The translations under genes were made by a program, and so were the position numbers. Positions 56,151-64,000 of a DNA stretch of 64,000 nucleotides are shown here, in pieces. The notes beneath the pieces were generated by a model that saw only the letters and a program-made list of their open reading frames with translations, ran no database searches and was not told where the DNA came from. The stretch's first letter is position 1. Each line of letters starts with the position of its first letter. Origin of the DNA: Culex pipiens pallens. Taxonomy: Eukaryota > Arthropoda > Insecta > Diptera > Culicidae. The stretch covers positions 124,159,225 to 124,223,224 of the forward strand of contig NC_068937.1 in the NCBI RefSeq assembly GCF_016801865.2, given 5' to 3'.

Positions 56151-57095
56151 AATTCCATGTCAAATAGGGAATCGGTTGTACCCGACCCTCTCCGATTTCA
56201 ATGAAACTTTGTAGACATGTTATCCTAGGCATATATAAGCCATTTTTGTGTATATGGAGCCAGTTACACTCGATAATGACATTTGAGAAGGGCGTAAGTG
56301 TTTTAAATATTTTTGTATTTCGTAATTTAAATATTTCTGTATCTCGAAGCCGTTGCATCGTATCAAAATGTGGTCAAAGACAAACTTGTAGGAAATTTGA
56401 CGGGCTTTCCGAAAAAAATACACTGAAACAAAAATACACGCCACTTTAATGAGATTTTTTGATGTTTAAGTTCAAAAGTCAAATTCGAAGGTGAGCCCCC
56501 GATTTTTTTCGTTCAAAATTTTTGTGAAAATAGCCTAAGATGTTACAAAAAGACTCACGAAAAATGCAGGATGAAGCAACTCACCTTAAAAAAAATACAA
56601 AAATCATTTACTGAAACTGTTTTTTTGAAAAGTGCTCTAAACGTCAAAATTTTCAAAAACCGAACTCGTGAGTTGATTCTCCAGAAAATTTTACATAAAA
56701 GTCTCCATATTGACTATGGTCCTAAGTCCAATCCTTGTGAAGTTACAGCGGTTTTAAAAATAAAAATGTTGAAAAAATAGGTTTTTAATGGTTTTTGGCA
56801 ATTTCTATATGACAGACTTGATTTTTCAGTCTCGAAAATATTTTTACCGGAAAGCTCGTCCAATTTCCCATAAGTTTGTCTTTGACCACTTTTCAAATGG
56901 ATATACTGGGACCTGGTTAGGACCGAGTCGGCAGGCAGGTCTGGGTTGTAGAGGGTCAAAATTTTGATCAAGTCTTTCGTTTTAGAATGTTCAAAATATG
57001 AAATATGAATTGCAGAAAAGTTTCCTGTTTTTGCATAAAAATCCGAAAGATCGTCAGTAGAAAAATTCGGCAAACTCGGTGACACTAAGAATATA
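56151..57095. repeat. Diverged inverted-repeat element
   Basis: 56370-56420 (GTGGTCAAAGACAAACTTGT onward) pairs with 56839-56889 in reverse complement, with a 420-base loop. The outer parts are AT-rich. GGTCTGGGTTGTAGAGGGTC (56939) resembles the TAACCCTCTACAAC phrase near 63294. No coding capacity beyond chance. Confidence 0.55.
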
Positions 57096-57738
57096 TATTT
57101 TTTAATAAGATTTCAAGTACTCCACTTTTTAATAATAAAAATCAAATTGAAAAATCAAATTGATGGCAAACTGAGGGCGTGAAGACAAAAAGACTGCCGC
57201 GCTGGCATTTTGTGAGAGTGGCTTTTCGCTGAGCATGGTAGTGTGTGAGTGTCGTCGAGCGACGGAGTAGGCAAATATTTTCACGATGTATTTGTTCGCT
57301 GAGTGAACAGTTCGGGCCACTCGCTTGCTGCTTGCGAGACTCATTCGCTCATGAATGCTAGCGGGTTGGAATAGGCGACGAATGGATAGGCGATGAGTGA
57401 GTGGTTTCTGTTCATTGAAGCGAAAATCAGGACCCTTGTGTGAAACAATGTGGCCTGTTTCAATTGGACTTTTCATCTTAAAATTATATTCAGACTGTAG
57501 TCTGACAGGTTCAATGTTTGTCAAAGATGTCATTTTATCAAAAAAACATAACTCGGGCATAAGTTTTCTCCTTTTGTCCACCTGATAATTTGTAAAACAT
57601 TGTGTTGCAAAATTCTTGTAGTGATAAAAAGTGAAATTAAGTAACCGGGAACTTTTAAACGTTTAACCATTTTTTTCTGAAATGTCCTAACCTAAAACTA
57701 GAGGTTTTAACATTTTTTTGCAGATTTGGAGTGGCAAA
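57096..57738. other. Unassigned; GCGA-rich segment
   Basis: 57190-57420 holds many CGAGCGA, GCGAGAC and CTCGCTTG phrases on both strands, reminiscent of the region upstream of the hAT-like gene at 6480-6650. A 150-codon minus-strand frame crosses it without recognisable domains. Origin unknown. Confidence 0.35.
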
Positions 57739-58132
57739 CTCGAGCAGACGGAAATAACTTGTGAATAACAATATTTGATATTTGAAAATACTAGGCCAAT
57801 AACATTTTATGTTATTTATTATTTCAGACTTATAACATTTTACGTTATTCTTCGAACAAATCTTTGTTATTATTTTTTGTTATTTTAACAACTAATCCGA
57901 TCATCCCAATAACAGTTGACGGTATTCTTCCATAACAAAATACGTTATTCCAAAGTTGTTATGGCATTCAATAAGTATCAGACCAAAAACAAATTGTGTT
58001 ATGATAACATAAACTGTTATTCAACTTTTATGCAAAAATGGGTTTTGCAAGAATATTCCATAACGCTTTTTGTTATTTTAACAGTATTTTTTATTGAAAT
58101 GGCATGCATTTTGTTATTACTGTCTGCCCGGG
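57739..58132. mobile_element. CTCGAGCAGACGG-terminal element, short form (394 bp)
   Basis: Begins CTCGAGCAGACGGAAATAAC (one change from CCCGAG) and ends TTATTACTGTCTGCCCGGG; AA flanks both sides. Composed of AATAAC/GTTATT motif pairs and collinear with 35813-36258. A 179-codon frame at 57916-58455 runs out of the element and is not a gene. Confidence 0.85.
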
Positions 58133-60769
58133 AAGAGGTGAATTTTATTTTATGGTATCAACTGCCCAGCTTAATTATAATTTTTTACTTTGAGAAAATT
58201 AAGTTTTCCTTCAATGGGCGTCTTTTCAAAATGTTTTCAAAGTATTTATTCATCCCAGCTTCTTTCAGAAATAATTTCTCATCCTTCAATTTAAGTCAAT
58301 TGAACAAATCTCGTTATCTATTCAATTTGAACCATCGAAAGACTCACGAGAGACATCCGTTTACAGGGCCGTTGGTTTCCACAAAGATGATTATTTGCGC
58401 AGTTGATAAACAAGAAAAATGTTTAAAATTGTTTAGTTTTTTTTTGGAATTTTGATTATACTTTTTTCAAAAACCTTTATTTCAAAAGTCCGAAAACAAT
58501 CCGACTTGACTTCTGATCCAGGTACGCAACCTCAACAAGTTTGCAGCCGTAGATCACAGCTGAACTCACAGCATCAAAAATGACGAATTGCATCGGAAAG
58601 TACCTCCTTCTGGCTCTTCCCGAGGATTAGATTTACTTCGGAATGAATGCCAAAAGCAGACTCGTCGCAAAGCCATTCCCGGTTTGTACTTCCAGAAATA
58701 TTGCAAATGGAAAAGAGGATTTACCTTTCGGATGCGAACCCGAGAATGCTGCGGCTGCTAGTGATGTTCATGATTTATTTAAAGATTAATCTTCAAAGAG
58801 CGCAAGTTGCGGTGGCAGCGGAGAACTTCGAGTCTGCCTCTCGAGGGGGGATGTTAACGCATATTTACGGCAATCTCGCCAAGAACTGGATGAATAAATA
58901 ATTACTGGCTGGAAGTGGATCTAAGGAATGAGTACGAACGACTTTCTTGATGTCAGATTCGTTCCAAAAAATGGCAGAATGTGAGTGCAGATTTGGTATT
59001 TTAAATTCACCGATAGTTAATCACAAAAAAAAAGTTGCTTCTTTAAAACGGATCCATTATCCATTAATTAATCAATTTAACTGTTTCCCTTTGCGGTTTC
59101 AGTTTCCAATCTAGTTTTAGTTTCCCGTTTAGTTGCGAACCCCTGAGCTTCCTTTCTGGGAGACCCGGTCAAGCTACCGTGGTTCTTGCTCCTCCACAAG
59201 CCAAACGAGCATCCATTAGATCTCATTAACTTGTTTAATTTTTGCGGCTTTGCGTTACATCACCGTTTCCCGGGCGGACTACTCGCACAGGTTCCAGCCA
59301 CCACCAGAAGCCCAAGAAAACTGCCCTCTGGACCATAAATCCTGACCATCCATAATGGAGTAGTAGCCTGAGGGTAAGGTTGGTTACTCGGTAGGTCGTC
59401 GTGCAAGGACGAAGAAACGTATTCAAACGCAAAAGAATGCCTTCCTTGAGGGGGAGGGGTTTCTTTTTTCTGTCTCGGGAAGAGACCTTTTCACTCTGGT
59501 TGGGTTTATCGAGTTTGTAATGGAGGTGATTTTTGCCTTTTCTGACCGTTTTTCTTTCTGTACAAAAGTATTTTAATACAAGAAAAATACCTTCAGTATC
59601 TTTCACACGGAGCTGCTGTATCCTTCTAGGGAGATAGCTTTTTCCCACAGCAAACCTGACTTTTATATCTAAACTGCGTATGAGAGCCCATTCTGGTTGA
59701 ACCGTTGTTGTAGTTATTGCTTTGTACCTGGCCCTGGTCGTCGCCGGCGGCAGCGGAAAGGGTCCAAGATACGGTTGGTAGATATTAACGACCTTATTAC
59801 CATCAATATCCCCCCCCCTCTTCCCTCTTCCCCAGCCTGGTTTGACCTTCCGCCCGTTTGCTGTTCAAGCGGAGTTGGATGCTGCTGCAAACTACGGAGG
59901 GAGGCCTTTTTTTTCTCTGCGCAAGTATTTGAAATGCTTCGTTCAGGGCTGTATATGATTCAAGCATTGTTGCATAATTTAATGGATATTTTGGTATGAT
60001 AAATGCTACGGTTATGTGCTTACTTGGAAACACTTTTGTTTCTGATAAGCAAATTTCCATAATGTAATTGTTGAATTTGAATCAGTGAATTTTCAATTTG
60101 TAATCTGCTTTAAAAACACCACGGTTGACCTCCTTTGCAAAACCAGCAATTGTGTTGTATGACTCCACAAACCAAACCAAAATTAATTAATATTAATTAC
60201 CAATTTTTAAAACACATACCCCTTGCCTTCTTCAACTGTTCCACTCTCCCCAAAAAAAAAATCCCCTCAAATAAATTACGACCACCCATCAGTTCCCCGA
60301 GTGATGGCCATAAATCGTTCACCAGTCAGTAACCGCCGAGTGTTCGATCAATTCGATTCTGGGTGGAGGAAGCCACCCTGTAGGAAAACGGAAACGGATG
60401 TGCCAAATTTAAAGCGCCACCAGCTGGCCACGCCGGATGTCCCCGCGGGCTCGTTTAAACTGGATGCGGTATAAATTTCCACTTCCGGACACTTTGGAGG
60501 GAGTTCCACTTCCGCTGCTGTCAGCACAGGGATTAACGACTTTAGGGTGAATTTTAAGTCAGCTTACGTTTACAAAAATCAAAAAAAAATCTCGACTCAT
60601 TGAAACAAAATACTTATCGAAAAAATAACAAAAATAAGATCTCGTTATAGCAACATTTGTTCTAAGATGCGTAAACCTTGTCAGATCTTTTGCCTTTTTA
60701 ATATTTTTCATAATTTTTTAGTCAATTTCCATCTTAAAAAAGTGTTTTTCACAATAAAAAATCATATAC
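58133..60769. other. Unassigned, apparently single-copy sequence
   Basis: No repeats shared with the rest of the window. C run at 59810. Frames reach 137 codons (minus strand 59648-59235) without motifs. No gene or RNA recognised. Confidence 0.4.
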
Positions 60770-61563
60770 ACTCATGCTCCGGTTTTGCACGCCTCGGTTT
60801 TGCACTGCCCCGGTTTTGATTCGTTCAGCTGCCTCGGTTAAGCACAGCTTACGGGATTTCAACTATATGGGAAACATTGGATATAATCGTATAAAAATTC
60901 TTGCAAACATAAAAAAATTAAAGTGTTTTGGAATCGGGATGATGTCAGCTATCAGTTGCATTCAAAATAACATTAAAATATTCACAAAAATACGCTATTT
61001 CCTGTTTTATCAAATGCAATGGCTCTCGAAAAAATACACAAAATTATTGTTTTTGCAATATGGGTATCAAATGATCGTAATTTTTTCATAAATTTCGAAT
61101 GTGATGACAACATTTTTTGAAAAAAAAACTCAAAATTTTAGTTTTTTTTGCAATATCGGTATCCAATGATCGAGATTTTTTCATACATTTCGAATGTAAT
61201 AACAACATTTTTGGAAAATACTACAAAATTTCACACAATTACGTATTTTAGAAAAAAATACTAAAAATATCAGTTTTTTGCAATATCAATATTAAGTGAT
61301 CGGAATTTCTTCATGCATTTTAAATGTAATAAAGATTTTTTATAAATAATCAAAATCTTCAAAAACTAGGATTGTCCAAAAAAGTACTCAAAATTTCAGT
61401 TTTTCACATTATGGGTATCAAATGATCGGGACTTTTTCATTCATTTCGAATTCAAGAATATTTTTTTTTGAAAATGCATTAAATTTCAAAATTTGTTACA
61501 TTTGAAATGTTTGAAAAATTCGAAATTACGTCGATTAGTAAAAAAAATGTATATAAAAAACTA

Positions 61564-62571
<1,008 letters not shown>

Positions 62572-63275
62572 AAAATTATAACTGTTTGTACTCTTTATAA
62601 TGAATGAAAAAATATCAATGTTTGATAACCATATTGTAAAAAAAAAACATAAAATTTGAGTATTTTTTTCGAAAATACGTAGTTTTGTGAAAGTTTTGAG
62701 TGTTTAAAAAAAAGTTATAACTTTCAAAATGCATGAAAAAATCCCGATCATTTGATACCCACATTGTGAAAAACTGAAATTTTGAGTATTTTTTCAAAAA
62801 TGCTTAGTTTTGTGATTTTTTTTGTTATTTAAAAAAAGTGTTATAACTTTCAAAATTTATGAAAGTATCGCTATCGTTTGATACCCGTATTGCAAAAAAC
62901 AAAAATGAAATTTGGAGTATTTTTTTCAAAAATACGTAGTTTTGTGAAAATTATTAGTATTCAAAAAATGGTGTGATATTCAAAATGTTTAAAAAATAAC
63001 CCGATCATTTGATACCAATATTACAATAACAATTATTTTGAAGTTTTTTAAAGTAAACAATTGCATTTTGAAATGCAGGAAAAACACTTTTTTTAAATTT
63101 TTTGTAATTATAATTGCCATTATTCCGATTTCAAAAAATAAATATATTTGTATGATTTTTCACACGATTAAAGCCAATGTCTTCCATAAACGGAGATCCC
63201 ATAAGCTCTGTGCTTCAGTAATGCACGCCTCGGGTTTGCATCCCCCATATGCGATGGAAAACCGAGGCATCACTG

Positions 63276-63590
63276 TTTACCAGTTTCTTTTAACCCTCTA
63301 CAACTCAACTCCGCCATAAGACGAGCTTCAATTTAAAAAAAAAGTTCAAAATCCATTTTTTTTCAACCAATTTTTGATTTAAAAAAAAAAACAATGGAAA
63401 AAAAAACTCTTCAAATTTTAGAAAATTTCCAACCAAGGTTTACTTGTTTTATGTGACGTAGCAAATATTTTTAAAAATGTTTTTTTTTTCAGGGGTCAAC
63501 TTTGTCTGTATTTTTTACTAACAGAGATATTCTCTGAGATATCGGTCATTCATTTTTTTTTGTATTTTTCAATCCGGCAGAAATTTTTTG
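63276..63590. other. Unassigned AT-rich sequence
   Basis: No repeat or gene recognised apart from TAACCCTCTACAACTC near 63292. Long A and T runs. Confidence 0.35.
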
Positions 63591-63593
63591 GTG

Positions 63594-64000
63594 TTTTTCA
63601 AGACTAACATTTCAAAAGAGCGTTATATTGAATTTTTGGCCCGTTTGAAATGTTAGCCTAAATTTATTTTTTTTGAAAATATTGTTTTCGAAAAAATCGC
63701 CAAATTTCACGAATGTTTCATATTTTAACATTGTAAATCGGACCATTAGTTACTGAGATATTGACATAAGAAAATGGTGGGTTATTTGGGTGAGACTTAG
63801 AAAACATTAATTTTCCTGTTTTTCAACCTTTGCATGGAAATATCTCAGCAACTAAGGGTCGTATCAGCAAAGTTCAAATAAGCAAAAAATGGAGAATTTT
63901 AAAAATTAGTGCCCATGTTTGCCCACCTTTGAAAAAAAAATATTTTTGAAAAGCTGAGAATTTTCAAAAATATTTTTTTCAAAGGTGGGCAAACATGGGC
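63594..64000. repeat. Foldback family A, continuing past window end
   Basis: GACTAACATTTCAAAAG (63602) and CCCGTTTGAAATGTTAG (63640) form the family A centre. CGGACCATTAGTTACTGAGA (63740) and TTTGCATGGAAATATCTCAG (63830) follow as in the right arm of 12870-13990. 63911-64000 is a tight hairpin between GCCCATGTTTGCCCACC and its inverse at the last bases. Confidence 0.75.

Noticed and set aside
57916..58455. 179-codon plus-strand frame
   Set aside because: Begins inside a short mobile element and runs into unrelated AT-rich DNA; no domain.

Overview
This window looks like non-coding, transposon-dense nuclear DNA of a mosquito. A culicine such as Culex is my best guess, inferred from the character of the repeats: tRNA-derived SINEs, short TA- and TTAA-flanked elements, many foldback elements, and CA-microsatellite-bearing elements with tandem inner units. 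There are no operons, rRNA genes, functional tRNA genes or long host exons. The only convincing protein-coding structure is a three-exon BED-finger/hAT-transposase-like gene on the minus strand (6392-4878). Its splice junctions keep the frame, but its 3' end is missing.

Layout. 0-10.4 kb: two opposed copies of one dispersed repeat, fragments of two foldback families (A and B), the hAT-like gene, and a 2.2-kb CCCGAG-terminal element carrying 226-bp tandem units. 10.4-19.2 kb: a three-level nest (short element, foldback A, TTAA element), unique DNA, then a degenerate minisatellite invaded by a foldback B element that is itself split by an element carrying 164-bp tandem units and a CA tract. 20.3-25.3 kb: a large 7-bp satellite organised in blocks with a higher-order duplication of about 1.21 kb. 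27.7-30.6 kb and 34.0-36.3 kb: three more CCCGAG-terminal elements and a GGGG-terminal element carrying a retroposed insertion. 31.7-33.2, 48.4-50.5 and 52.1 kb: scattered copies of a degenerate module built around GGTAAGTA and CTGTCAA. 36.5-42.8 kb: a TTAA element, a hAT-like foldback, a long foldback carrying a SINE, and a complete foldback B. 44.9-46.9 kb: a second, much degraded array built on GAATCGA. 47.4-49.3 kb: short elements and a SINE with a clear target duplication. 55.0-58.1 kb and 60.8-64.0 kb: more foldbacks and nested elements.

The strongest evidence is internal. Several elements interrupt a repeat that is also present uninterrupted elsewhere in the window, so the empty site and target duplication can be read directly: 3678-4545 (TA), 7821-10065 (TA), 13182-13399 (TTAA), 17115-17949 and 39278-39453. 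The rest of the sequence, roughly 10.4-11.8, 14.1-16.2, 19.2-20.3, 25.5-27.7, 30.6-31.7, 42.8-44.9, 49.3-50.3, 50.8-52.1, 52.3-55.0 and 58.1-60.8 kb, appears single copy within the window and shows no gene I recognise. It could be intronic or intergenic. One weak promoter-plus-donor candidate lies at 50.68-50.78 kb.
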